A model generated the notes under the pieces. The model saw only the letters and a program-made list of their open reading frames with translations. It searched no databases and was not told the DNA's origin. From assembly GCA_963751425.1 (NCBI GenBank), contig CAVVUF010000001.1, positions 620,001 to 684,000 on the forward strand: 64,000 bases of DNA. The letters run 5' to 3'. Below are positions 1-8,282 of the stretch, one piece after another (position 1 is the stretch's first letter; each line of letters opens with the position of its first letter). The stretch comes from CAVVUF01 sp963751425 (GTDB lineage: Bacteria > Chloroflexota > Anaerolineae > Anaerolineales > UBA4823). Both the position numbers and the translations under genes were made by a program.

Positions 1-416
1 ATTGTGCTGTTACAATAGGGAATCCTCATTGTGTCATCCGATGTGATCGAGTATCCACTCAGCAAGTCAAGGAACTCGGTCCATCGATCGAAAAGGACCC
101 TCGTTTCCCCAACCGTACAAATGTCCAATTTATGGAGATCCGCGACCAGCATCATATTTATATTGAAATTTGGGAACGAGGGGCCGGATATACCTTAGCA
201 TCTGGCAGCAGCAGCTGTGCCGCCGCGGCGGCAGCCGTCCGGCTTGGTTTGTGCCAGTCTCCTATCACGGTCCTAATGCCAGGAGGCAGCCTCGAAATTC
301 AAATAAAAGCAGATTACCACGTGATCATGGTTGGGGGTGTAACACGTGTGGCTGAAGGCGAGATATTCGACGATATTTTTTCTGATAAAATTTATCCAGG
401 AGGCACATTACAATGA
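1..416 (+). CDS. DapF-like diaminopimelate epimerase family protein, C-terminal part (5' end outside window)
   Basis: The reading frame enters from the left edge (first full codon at base 3) and ends at 416. It encodes the C-terminal ~137 residues of a DapF-fold epimerase, with the family landmarks IGNPHCVI, LGP.IE..P.FPNRTNVQF and ERGAGYTLASGSSSCAA. DapF epimerises LL- to meso-diaminopimelate with two catalytic cysteines. The second normally sits in ERGAGxTxACGxGAC, and here that position reads Ser (TLAS). A cysteine follows five residues later. The first catalytic Cys lies outside the window. The gene overlaps the next start by 4 bp (ATGA), so the two are probably translationally coupled. 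The Cys-to-Ser change and the non-lysine neighbours (UroD-like, creatininase-like, RidA) leave open another amino-acid epimerase/racemase role, so no gene symbol is given. Confidence 0.85.
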   Translation, partial: CAVTIGNPHCVIRCDRVSTQQVKELGPSIEKDPRFPNRTNVQFMEIRDQHHIYIEIWERGAGYTLASGSSSCAAAAAAVRLGLCQSPITVLMPGGSLEIQIKADYHVIMVGGVTRVAEGEIFDDIFSDKIYPGGTLQ

Positions 417-1600
417 AACAACAAACATCACGAGATCGACTTCTTATGGCTCTGAGCCAACAAGAACCAGATCATATCCCTTGCTCGTTCATGAGCTTCA
501 CGATCATGCGCCAGCGCTGCAATGATAATTGGTATGAAGTGGCCTTGAAAGAGAAAGAGATGGGGCTGGATCCCTTCTTGTTTATCCCTACCGCACCTCG
601 AGCTCAACGGAGGGATCATCCTGATTTACGCGGTCTTCCTGTACGGTTTCACCCTGACGTAAAAGTCAAACAATGGCGTGAAAGCAATCCGGAGGGTTAC
701 GATATTCTCCAAAAAGAATATACAACCCCTGTTGGATCTTTATCAACTCATATCCGGATTACAGAAGATTGGCCTCACGGAGATCACCTGCCTTTTATCG
801 ATGATTACCAGATTCCAAGAACTACGAAACCACTCATCACACAACCAAATGATCTGGAAGCGTTGAAATACCTCCTGATACCACCTCAGGCAGCGGATGT
901 GGGTAAATTCAAACAAGATGCCGAAAAAGCAGGCGCTTTTTCGCAAGAACATGGTATTCTGTTGGCTGGCGGTTGGGGCGTTGGAATGGATATGGTCGAT
1001 TGGCTGTGCGGTATGGAATCCTTAATGGTTCTAACCATGGAGCAGCCTGAATTTGTTAGCGATTTGCTCGAAATGATCCATCAATGGAATAAACAGCGCA
1101 TGTTGGTCGTGCTTAACTCACCCGTTGATATCTTCATACGCCGCGCCTGGTATGAAGGCTGCGATTTTGTTACCCCGCGTTTTTATCGAAAGGCAATTCT
1201 GCCACGCTTGAAAGCTGAGGTAGATTTGGCTCATGAACATGGTAAAAAATTTGGCTATATTTGCTCGAGCGGAACGAAGCCAATGCTTGATCTCCATGTT
1301 GAAGCAGGTATCGATGTGCTGATCGGTGTAGATCCTATTCAAGGGACTCATACGGATATGCCGCTCATGAAACAGAAGTTCACGAACAAAATTAGTCTAT
1401 GGGGAGGCGTTTCTGGAGCAGTTACCGTCGAACGCGGCAGCGAGACAGATGTTCGCGAAGCTGTGCATCAAGCAATTTCGACTTTGGGTCCCAACGGCTT
1501 CATTCTTTCCCCTGTTGATAATTTGACTGTGGATGATCCACTCACCTGGAAAAACATCGATATTTTTATCGATGAATGGAAAAACCATTGGACAACGTAA
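413..1600 (+). CDS. Uroporphyrinogen decarboxylase (URO-D) family protein
   Basis: This 395-residue soluble protein has the fold pattern of the URO-D/methyltransferase superfamily: RDRLLMALSQQEPDHIPC near the N-terminus, a central LAGGWGVGMDMVDWLCGMESL segment, HGKKFGYICSSGTKP near residue 285, and DVLIGVDPIQGTH followed by KISLWGGVSG. The family includes HemE, but many members are corrinoid-dependent methyltransferases or uncharacterised. Haem-operon neighbours and the HemE N-terminal motifs are absent, so HemE itself is unlikely. The ATG overlaps the upstream epimerase stop, and the downstream amidohydrolase starts 3 bp after this stop, so this is the middle gene of a tight operon. The substrate cannot be named from sequence. 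Confidence 0.8.
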   Translation: MKQQTSRDRLLMALSQQEPDHIPCSFMSFTIMRQRCNDNWYEVALKEKEMGLDPFLFIPTAPRAQRRDHPDLRGLPVRFHPDVKVKQWRESNPEGYDILQKEYTTPVGSLSTHIRITEDWPHGDHLPFIDDYQIPRTTKPLITQPNDLEALKYLLIPPQAADVGKFKQDAEKAGAFSQEHGILLAGGWGVGMDMVDWLCGMESLMVLTMEQPEFVSDLLEMIHQWNKQRMLVVLNSPVDIFIRRAWYEGCDFVTPRFYRKAILPRLKAEVDLAHEHGKKFGYICSSGTKPMLDLHVEAGIDVLIGVDPIQGTHTDMPLMKQKFTNKISLWGGVSGAVTVERGSETDVREAVHQAISTLGPNGFILSPVDNLTVDDPLTWKNIDIFIDEWKNHWTT

Positions 1601-1603
1601 ATC

Positions 1604-2287
1604 ATGCGCTTTGAAGAATTGAACTGGTTTGATATCGAAGATTACCTCAAGCACGAGGATCGTTTAATTTTCGTATTAGGAGCGTGTGAACAGCACGGTT
1701 ATTTGAGCCTGCTTTCAGATGTAAAAATCCCCCTGGTGTTGGCAGACGCAGCCAGCCAAAAAACTGGAGTATTGGTGGCTCCAACCCTGAACTTCGGATC
1801 TTCCCCATACTTTCAAGCTTATCCCGGAACACTCAGCCTGCGATCCGCCACGCTTCTTGATATTGTCGAGGATTTGGTTCGTTCAGTTTATCAACAAGGA
1901 TTTAGACGGATCTTATTCCTCAACGGGCACGGAGGCAACGATGCAGCTCGGAGCAGGCTGTATGAGTTGGCTAATGCACTCCCTTCACTACACATGGCCT
2001 GGTATGCCTGGTGGCTGGCACCTAGCGTGGAGGAGGTTGCCCGACAAAACCAGCTTAAACCAGCCCATGCAAACTGGTTGGAGGCCTTTGCATTTACCCG
2101 GGTATCTGAGCTGCCCAAAGGCGAAAAGACCCCTCCAAGAATACCAGGCTTAATGAATGCGGAACAAGCCCGTCAGGTCTATGGAGATGGCTCTTTTGGC
2201 GGACCTTACCAGGCCTCCGAATCAGTGATGCAAAATATTTTTCAAGCCGCGTTAGACGATATTCTACAACTATTAAAATTTGAATGA
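1604..2287 (+). CDS. Creatininase family amidohydrolase-like protein
   Basis: A 227-residue protein of the creatininase (creatinine amidohydrolase) family, which are metal-dependent cyclic-amide hydrolases. Visible family features are GACEQHGYLSLLSD (Glu, His and Asp of the usual metal site, though one residue shorter than the common EQHGPHLPxxTD), VAPTLNFGSSPYFQAYPGT, FRRILFLNGHGGNDAAR, and a HANWLEAF segment where HAGxxET is usual. The substrate is unknown, and many members act in folate or riboflavin side pathways or on lactams. It starts 3 bp after the URO-D-like gene with no clear Shine-Dalgarno, so it depends on the same transcript. Confidence 0.8.
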   Translation: MRFEELNWFDIEDYLKHEDRLIFVLGACEQHGYLSLLSDVKIPLVLADAASQKTGVLVAPTLNFGSSPYFQAYPGTLSLRSATLLDIVEDLVRSVYQQGFRRILFLNGHGGNDAARSRLYELANALPSLHMAWYAWWLAPSVEEVARQNQLKPAHANWLEAFAFTRVSELPKGEKTPPRIPGLMNAEQARQVYGDGSFGGPYQASESVMQNIFQAALDDILQLLKFE

Positions 2288-2307
2288 ATTGAAAGGATCA
2301 GGACGCA

Positions 2308-2697
2308 ATGACACTAAAAAAGGAAACCGTCTTCACAGAAGCTGCACCCAAGGCTATAGGACCTTATTCACAGGCCATTATAGTTGGTGGTTTTATTTAC
2401 ACGGCTGGCCAGGGGGGGATGGATCCAAAAACCGGTGAGATTGTTGCTGGCGGTATCGAAGCGGAAACCCGGCAAGTACTGACCAATATAAAAAATATAC
2501 TTGAGGCTGCCGGATCATCGCTGGACCTGGTAGTTAAAACTACGGTTTATTTACGAGATATGCAAGATTTCACTGCCATGAACGGTGTTTATGCTACGTT
2601 TTTCCCAACAAATCCACCCGCTCGCACGACAGTGCAGGCTGCCGCGCTCCCGCGTGGTATAGCAGTGGAGATTGACACAGTTGCGATTGCAGGTTGA
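2308..2697 (+). CDS. ridA: RidA family reactive enamine/imine deaminase
   Basis: A 129-residue protein of the YjgF/YER057c/UK114 family. RidA is a trimeric cytosolic enzyme that hydrolyses reactive 2-aminoacrylate and other enamines/imines made by PLP enzymes. Family landmarks are PKAIGPYSQAIIVGGFIYTAGQ, GGIEAETRQVLTNIKNIL, the DLVVKTTVYLRDMQDF strand and the C-terminal PARTTVQAAALPRGIAVEID, with the active-site Arg in PARTTV. It has its own Shine-Dalgarno (AAAGGATC) and starts 20 bp after the creatininase-like gene. Its place at the end of the operon fits clearance of a reactive intermediate from the preceding enzymes, which is an inference. Confidence 0.93.
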   Translation: MTLKKETVFTEAAPKAIGPYSQAIIVGGFIYTAGQGGMDPKTGEIVAGGIEAETRQVLTNIKNILEAAGSSLDLVVKTTVYLRDMQDFTAMNGVYATFFPTNPPARTTVQAAALPRGIAVEIDTVAIAG

Positions 2698-2753
2698 AAT
2701 AAAGCCAGCTTTTATTAATTGTCTTTATAATCAAACCACATAAATCACACCCC

Positions 2754-2867
2754 ATGGGTAGAGAATTAATCCTGCTCGTTGATGATGGACCCAATATCAC
2801 CCAATTATCCAGGTTATACAAGGCTGCCTCTTCCAAAACCATCATCCTCGACATCTCATTCTCATAA
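2754..2867 (+). pseudogene. Possible remnant of a response-regulator receiver domain (37 codons)
   Basis: The 190-bp gap between ridA and the glycosyltransferase contains an ATG frame of 37 codons reading MGRELILLVDDGPNITQLSR and then a divergent tail. The first ~20 residues match the beta1/acidic-pocket/helix1 start of CheY-like receivers (ILLVDD.PNI.QL.RLY). The rest does not continue the fold and ends at TAA. No Shine-Dalgarno is visible. It is best read as a decayed fragment, but chance resemblance is possible because the match is short. Confidence 0.35.
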
Positions 2868-2890
2868 AAGTTGATCAACCAGGGAACGTG

Positions 2891-3922
2891 ATGCTCATTG
2901 TTTCAGTGATCGTACCATGTTATAACGAGGAAGCCACCATTCAGCTTTTATTGGATGCGATTGAGAGCCAAACATTTCCTCACGACCAGTTTGAAGTCAT
3001 CATTTCTGATGGCATCTCTACAGATGGCACGCGCATGGTCATCACGGAATATCAAAAACAGCACACGGATCTCCAGATCAAAGTGGTAGACAATCCAAAG
3101 AGAATCATCCCTTCTGCACTCAACCGGGCGCTTGAATCTGCAGCAGGAAAATATATTATCCGCTTAGATGCCCATTCGATGCCATACCCAGATTATCTTG
3201 AAAAGTGTGTCCAAGATCTAGAGGCTGGTTGTGGCGATAACGTTGGGGGCATTTGGGAAATTCAACCTGGCAGAAAAGGAGCATTGCCTCCTTCATGGAT
3301 GGCGCGCGGGATTGCTGCTGCAACGGCTCATCCACTAGGAGTTGGAGATGCCCAATACCGGTTCACCAATCAAGCCCAATATGTCGATACCGTCCCCTTT
3401 GGAGCCTTTGAATCGAAGCTGATCGAGAAAATTGGGTTTTTCGATGAAACATTACAAACCAATGAGGATTATGAATTCAACGTGCGAATCCGGCAATCTG
3501 GCGGTAAAATCTGGTTAAATCCTGCCATTCGTTCAGTATATTTTGCTCGTCCGTCATTGTTAAGCCTCATACAGCAATACTGGCGTTATGGTTATTGGAA
3601 AGGGCGCATGCTTTATCGTTATCCGCAGACATTGCGCTGGAGACAGCTTCTGCCGCCTGTATTCGTGGCTAGTTTTGTAGGGCTAATTTTGCTTACAGTA
3701 TTGAATGCCTGGTTTGGACTGCTTCTGATCCTCCAGATCTGCTTGTACGCATTAATATTACTTATAACGGGAATCCAAGTGAGCTGGCAGAAAAAAAATT
3801 TCTCTTTGCTGATCAGCATACCCCTGGCAATCAGCGCCATGCACTTGACCTGGGGTACTGGCGTTTTATGGAGCTTGCTAACGAAAATCATAAAAGAAGG
3901 TTTGATCAGACATGCCTCTTAG
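2891..3922 (+). CDS. Family 2 glycosyltransferase, membrane-associated
   Basis: A 343-residue GT2 protein. The N-terminal GT-A domain has VSVIVPCYNEEATI, SDGISTDGT, the DXD-like RLDAHS and the acceptor-side EDYEFNVRIRQSGG motif. The C-terminus has three hydrophobic segments (about residues 245-330) that probably anchor it to the membrane. The related family makes exopolysaccharide or glycan intermediates on polyprenyl carriers, and the exact sugar is not readable. ATG 2891 is preferred over the in-frame GTG at 2888 because of AGGGAA upstream. Its end overlaps the next start by 11 bp, so it opens the surface-polysaccharide operon. Confidence 0.88.
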   Translation: MLIVSVIVPCYNEEATIQLLLDAIESQTFPHDQFEVIISDGISTDGTRMVITEYQKQHTDLQIKVVDNPKRIIPSALNRALESAAGKYIIRLDAHSMPYPDYLEKCVQDLEAGCGDNVGGIWEIQPGRKGALPPSWMARGIAAATAHPLGVGDAQYRFTNQAQYVDTVPFGAFESKLIEKIGFFDETLQTNEDYEFNVRIRQSGGKIWLNPAIRSVYFARPSLLSLIQQYWRYGYWKGRMLYRYPQTLRWRQLLPPVFVASFVGLILLTVLNAWFGLLLILQICLYALILLITGIQVSWQKKNFSLLISIPLAISAMHLTWGTGVLWSLLTKIIKEGLIRHAS

Positions 3923-5327
3923 ACCTGTTTCTTCGTTGATTCTTTTACGCCCCGGTGAACGCCGCGCTCTATTGCTCTTCGGCGATGTTGTGATGGTGAT
4001 CGCAGCAGTGGTTATAGCCTTGGCCTTCTGGGCGCAAGGTGACCAGTATGCAAACTTTACCATCGATTTTTTATTGTCAACTCCTTTATGGTTTTATTTT
4101 CTCCCGATCCTGTGGCTTACTTTATTATCCAGCCTTTACCAGGAAAGACGCGCCGCAGATTGGTCAGAAACTCTCAGAGTCATCGCGATCGCGGCGGTGA
4201 TTGCCTTGGCGTTTTATAGTGTGATATATTTTTTCAATACTCCCAAGTCCTTGCCTCGACGCGGCGTTGCTGCATTCATCGGATCAGCCCTTATAATGAC
4301 CATGATCTGGAGGTTTATCTATATTAATATTTTTACCGCCCCACAATTTCTACGCAGAGTTCTCTTGGTGGGCGGCGGTGAGACCGGACAAATTATTCTG
4401 AAAATATTAAGATCCTTACATCCCCAACCCTTTATTGTCACCGGTATCATTGACGATGATCCCAATAAAATCGGCTCGGAAATTGAGGAATACCCGGTCA
4501 TTGCGGGCAGTGATCAATTGCTAGAAACCATTGCCGAACAAGATATAACCGACCTGATCGTGGCGATATCAGGGAAGATGCAAGGAAGCATGTTCCAGGC
4601 TCTATTGGATGCTCAGGAAAAAGGCATTGAAATCACCCGTATGCCAGTAGTTTATGAAGAGCTGCTACATCGCGTTCCCATCCGCTACCTTGAAGCTGAT
4701 TGGATTTTAAGATCCTTTGTTGACCAGGCACGCGGCAATATGTTTAATGATATTGGCAAACGATTGATGGATATTATTATCTCCATTATTTGCCTTCTGT
4801 TCTTTATTCCACTTGCGCCTTTAATCTCGTTAGCCATTATTATTGACAGCGGATTTCCGATTTTTTATACCCAAAAGCGCATGGGACGCAATGGAGTTCT
4901 TTATAACATCTATAAATTCCGCACCATGCGGCAAGATGCAGAAGCAAATGGTCAGCCACAATGGGCAGAGGAAAATGATCGCCGTGCTACCCGGATTGGT
5001 GCATTATTGCGTAAGACGCATTTGGACGAATTTCCCCAATTTATCAATGTTTTGAAAGGGGAAATGAGTATTGTTGGGCCCCGTGCGGAGCGCCCAGAAT
5101 TGGTTGAGTGGTTCCAACAGCACGTACCCTTTTACCGAGCCAGGCTGCTCGTCAGACCTGGTATTACGGGTTGGGCACAGGTAAACCAACAATACGCTTC
5201 TACCATTGATGAAACCATTGAAAAATTGGAGTATGATCTTTATTACATTAAGCATCGAAACCTGGGAATGGATATCCGTACCATGTTGAGAACACCAGCC
5301 ATGATCTTGGGGTTTCGAGGTCGATAA
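3912..5327 (+). CDS. Polyprenyl-phosphate hexose-1-phosphate transferase (WbaP/WcaJ-type sugar transferase)
   Basis: A 471-residue polyisoprenyl-phosphate glycosyl-1-phosphate transferase. It has four or five N-terminal membrane helices, a Rossmann-like CoA-binding-type domain (VLLVGGGETGQIILKIL, about residue 155), then the catalytic domain from about residue 275 with YNIYKFRTM, RKTHLDEFPQFINVLKGEMS (catalytic Asp-Glu), VGPRAERPE and RPGITGWAQV. It transfers a sugar-1-phosphate to undecaprenyl phosphate, the first membrane step of exopolysaccharide or O-unit synthesis. It overlaps the GT2 gene and is followed 6 bp later by the CapD-type dehydratase. Confidence 0.93.
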   Translation: MPLRPVSSLILLRPGERRALLLFGDVVMVIAAVVIALAFWAQGDQYANFTIDFLLSTPLWFYFLPILWLTLLSSLYQERRAADWSETLRVIAIAAVIALAFYSVIYFFNTPKSLPRRGVAAFIGSALIMTMIWRFIYINIFTAPQFLRRVLLVGGGETGQIILKILRSLHPQPFIVTGIIDDDPNKIGSEIEEYPVIAGSDQLLETIAEQDITDLIVAISGKMQGSMFQALLDAQEKGIEITRMPVVYEELLHRVPIRYLEADWILRSFVDQARGNMFNDIGKRLMDIIISIICLLFFIPLAPLISLAIIIDSGFPIFYTQKRMGRNGVLYNIYKFRTMRQDAEANGQPQWAEENDRRATRIGALLRKTHLDEFPQFINVLKGEMSIVGPRAERPELVEWFQQHVPFYRARLLVRPGITGWAQVNQQYASTIDETIEKLEYDLYYIKHRNLGMDIRTMLRTPAMILGFRGR

Positions 5328-5333
5328 ATTTTA

Positions 5334-7220
5334 ATGAAACGAACACTGTTATTTCGTAACCGGGCAGTATTTCTGGGTGATTTACTCTTGATTACTGCCA
5401 TCGTCCCCGCCAGCTTCGTGCTCAGGTTAAACTTTGGGGTAAGGTTGGCGGATTTTAAATATCAGATCTTGACGATGATCGTTTTAGCCTGGATCATCAA
5501 GCCGCTTGTCTATTATAAGTTTGGTTTGTACCGGCGTGTTTGGATCTATGCCAGCATTGCTGAGCTAAAGCTGATCGTATTTGCTGTAAGCTTTGCTTCA
5601 GCGCTCATGTTTGGCGTGATCTCAATCATACAGCTGCTCCAGGTCTTTCCTGAGTTTTCAAGAGGGGCGGTCTTGATCGATTTTCTGCTTTCTCTTGTGG
5701 CAGTGGGTGGGCTGCGGTTCTCTTTGCGCCTCATTTCAGAAAGCCAATCGCAGGGGCGGAGCAACCAGATACGGTCTCGGCGGGTGCTGGTTGCCGGCGC
5801 TGGGGATGCTGGTGCGCTCGTAGCCAGGGAAATGCAGAAAAACCCGCAAGCCAATTTATCACCAGTTTGTTTTATCGATGATGACCCAGCAAAACAGCAC
5901 CAGGAAATTCATAGTATTCGGGTGGTAGGTCAATTAAAAGACTTACCCCATGTTGTCGATCTATATCATATCGATGAAGTCATCATCGCAATCCCCAGCG
6001 CACCAGGCCAGGTCATCAGAACCTTAACCGATCTTTGCCGTCAAAAAGGAGTCCCTTTTAAAACCATGCCTGGACTTCACGAGCTAATCGGCGGAAAGGT
6101 AAGTGTTTCCCGGCTTCGAGAAGTGGACATTACGGATTTACTCCGGCGCAAATCTGTTAATATCGATGACAAACTGGTAGGGATCAATCTGAACCGAAAA
6201 CGTGTCTTAGTGACTGGAGCAGGAGGCTCGATTGGAAGAGAATTATGCCGCCAGATTGTTCGTTGGACTCCAGAGCAATTGGTCCTCTTAGGGCATGGTG
6301 AAAACAGCCTCTTTGAAACTTTGATCGAATTAAATGAAAATTATCCATCCCTTTCTAAGCAAGCAGTGGTGGCAGATATTCGAGATCAGCAACGGCTGGA
6401 AAAAATATTTCAAACCTTTCACCCCCAGGTTGTATTTCATGCAGCTGCGCACAAGCATGTTCCCCTCATGGAAGCAAATATAGAAGAAGCGATAACAAAT
6501 AACGTTCTAGGGACGCGTAATGTTGTGGAAACCGCCCTGGCGAACGGAGTGGAGCGATTGGTGCTGATCTCAACCGATAAAGCGGTCCGCCCCTCCAGTG
6601 TGATGGGCGCCACGAAACGGTTAGCAGAGATGATTGTCCTGGATGCAGCCAAGCGTACCGGAAAAGCATTTTCGGTGGTCCGTTTCGGAAATGTGTTAGG
6701 AAGCCGGGGCAGCATCGTCCCCCTGTTTAAACGACAGATCGCTAAAGGCGGACCAATCACCATTACCCACCCCGATATGAAACGCTACTTCATGACGATC
6801 CCCGAGGCAGTGCATCTGGTTTTGCAGGCTTTTGCCATGGGGCAAGGAGGGGAAGCTTTTGTGCTCAATATGGGCGAGCAGGTGCGCATCCTGGACCTGG
6901 CAGAGGATTTGATCCGGCTGTCAGGCCTTGAACCTGGAAAGGATATCGAGATCGAATTTACTGGCATTCGACCTGGAGAGAAACTCAGTGAAGCCCTTTG
7001 GGATGAAGGCGCAGATTTGCAGCCCACAGAACATCCTGATATTTTCAGACTGACGGAAGAAGATCACCTGTTGGAACCTGAGCTGTCTCAAGCGATTTCT
7101 GAGCTGGAGAGCCTGGCAGAGCAAAGCGATAAAGAGGCCATCTTACACCGGTTGGATGCTTTGATCCCAGGCTCAACCGTTCGCAGCGCACCTCCTACGG
7201 ATATCACATCCGTCATTTAA
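5334..7220 (+). CDS. CapD/FlaA1-type nucleotide-sugar 4,6-dehydratase (membrane form)
   Basis: A 628-residue long-form polysaccharide biosynthesis protein. It has four N-terminal membrane helices, a first Rossmann domain (VLVAGAGDAGALVAREM) and a second extended-SDR domain from about residue 285 (RVLVTGAGGSIGRELCRQI, FHAAAHKHVPLME, STDKAVRPSSVMGATKR). The usual SDR tyrosine is replaced by Met in VMGATK, as is normal for this subfamily. RFGNVLGSRGSIVPLFKRQI and GEAFVLNMGEQVRILDLAEDL complete the family pattern. Related enzymes convert UDP-GlcNAc to 4-keto-6-deoxy sugars for surface glycans. It is translated in line with the sugar transferase. Confidence 0.92.
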   Translation: MKRTLLFRNRAVFLGDLLLITAIVPASFVLRLNFGVRLADFKYQILTMIVLAWIIKPLVYYKFGLYRRVWIYASIAELKLIVFAVSFASALMFGVISIIQLLQVFPEFSRGAVLIDFLLSLVAVGGLRFSLRLISESQSQGRSNQIRSRRVLVAGAGDAGALVAREMQKNPQANLSPVCFIDDDPAKQHQEIHSIRVVGQLKDLPHVVDLYHIDEVIIAIPSAPGQVIRTLTDLCRQKGVPFKTMPGLHELIGGKVSVSRLREVDITDLLRRKSVNIDDKLVGINLNRKRVLVTGAGGSIGRELCRQIVRWTPEQLVLLGHGENSLFETLIELNENYPSLSKQAVVADIRDQQRLEKIFQTFHPQVVFHAAAHKHVPLMEANIEEAITNNVLGTRNVVETALANGVERLVLISTDKAVRPSSVMGATKRLAEMIVLDAAKRTGKAFSVVRFGNVLGSRGSIVPLFKRQIAKGGPITITHPDMKRYFMTIPEAVHLVLQAFAMGQGGEAFVLNMGEQVRILDLAEDLIRLSGLEPGKDIEIEFTGIRPGEKLSEALWDEGADLQPTEHPDIFRLTEEDHLLEPELSQAISELESLAEQSDKEAILHRLDALIPGSTVRSAPPTDITSVI

Positions 7221-7223
7221 ATT

Positions 7224-8282
7224 ATGCCGACGCTCACTGATCATGAATGGGAAAACTTTACATCCCAATTTCCGGATATTCATCTTTTACAATCTGCTGC
7301 TTGGGGAGAATTGAAAGCCCACTTTGGCTGGAGCGTGGAAAGGATCGTAGTGGGGAATCTGGGTGCTCAAGTACTTTTCCGGACTGTTATACCCGGCGTA
7401 AGGATGGCATATATCCCAAAAGGACCCGTGGGATTAACGAGCCCATCTACATTGGGATGGGAAAATTTCCTGGCCGAAATCGACCGGGTTTGCAGGAAGA
7501 ACCATGCTTTTCTCTTAGAAATCGAACCAGATGCCTGGGAATCTGATTCGCGAAGGGAAACCCAGGAACCAAATGCGGAAGCCTGGATAGAACCTTTTTT
7601 TGATATGCTGCCACCTGGACTGCAGACAAGCCCGCACAGCATTCAACCTCCGCGTACAATCGTGGTTAACCTTTTAGCAGAAGAAGAACAAATCCTTAAC
7701 CGGATGAAACAAAAAACCCGTTACAACATCCGCCTGGCGCAGAGGTCAGACGTAAAGGTTTCCTCCACGGATAACCTGGATTTATTCTCTGAGATGATCC
7801 AAGAAACTGGCGAACGCGATCAATTTGGTGTTCACAATCTTAATTATTACCAGCGCTGCTTCAATCTATTCCAACCACTCGGGCAATGTGAGCTTTTATT
7901 AGCCAGGTTCAAAGATGAGCCGCTGGCAATGCTGATGGTTTTTGCACGCGGGCGCCGTGCCTGGTATTTATATGGCGCATCTCGTGACATTCATCGAGAA
8001 AAAATGCCCACTTACCTTCTGCAATGGGAAGCGATACGCTGGGCAATCCGACATGGCTGCCAGACTTACGACCTTTGGGGTGTTCCAGATGAGGATCTCG
8101 AAACCTTAGAAGCAAATTTCTCTGACCGATCTGCCGGTTTATGGGGTGTGTACCGGTTCAAACGCGGGTTCGGCGGTACGCTTCTCCGCTCGGCAGGCCC
8201 TTGGAACCGGGTTTACAATCCCTTCCTTTTCCGTATCTATCGCTATTGGCTCCAACGTTCAAAGGGAGGCGGAACCAGGTGA
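7224..8282 (+). CDS. FemAB-like peptidyltransferase, first of a tandem pair
   Basis: A 352-residue protein of the FemAB/FemX fold (two GNAT-like domains), which transfers amino acids from aminoacyl-tRNA to peptidoglycan precursors. Seen: LLQSAAWGELKAHFGW at the N-terminus, VRMAYIPKGPVGL, the conserved MKQKTRYNIRLAQRS around residue 155, then AWYLYGASRDIHREKMPTYL and YDLWGVPDED in domain 2. It begins 3 bp after the dehydratase stop, and its own stop overlaps the GTG start of a second FemAB-like gene. A role in interpeptide bridge synthesis is inferred from family and context. Confidence 0.87.
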   Translation: MPTLTDHEWENFTSQFPDIHLLQSAAWGELKAHFGWSVERIVVGNLGAQVLFRTVIPGVRMAYIPKGPVGLTSPSTLGWENFLAEIDRVCRKNHAFLLEIEPDAWESDSRRETQEPNAEAWIEPFFDMLPPGLQTSPHSIQPPRTIVVNLLAEEEQILNRMKQKTRYNIRLAQRSDVKVSSTDNLDLFSEMIQETGERDQFGVHNLNYYQRCFNLFQPLGQCELLLARFKDEPLAMLMVFARGRRAWYLYGASRDIHREKMPTYLLQWEAIRWAIRHGCQTYDLWGVPDEDLETLEANFSDRSAGLWGVYRFKRGFGGTLLRSAGPWNRVYNPFLFRIYRYWLQRSKGGGTR

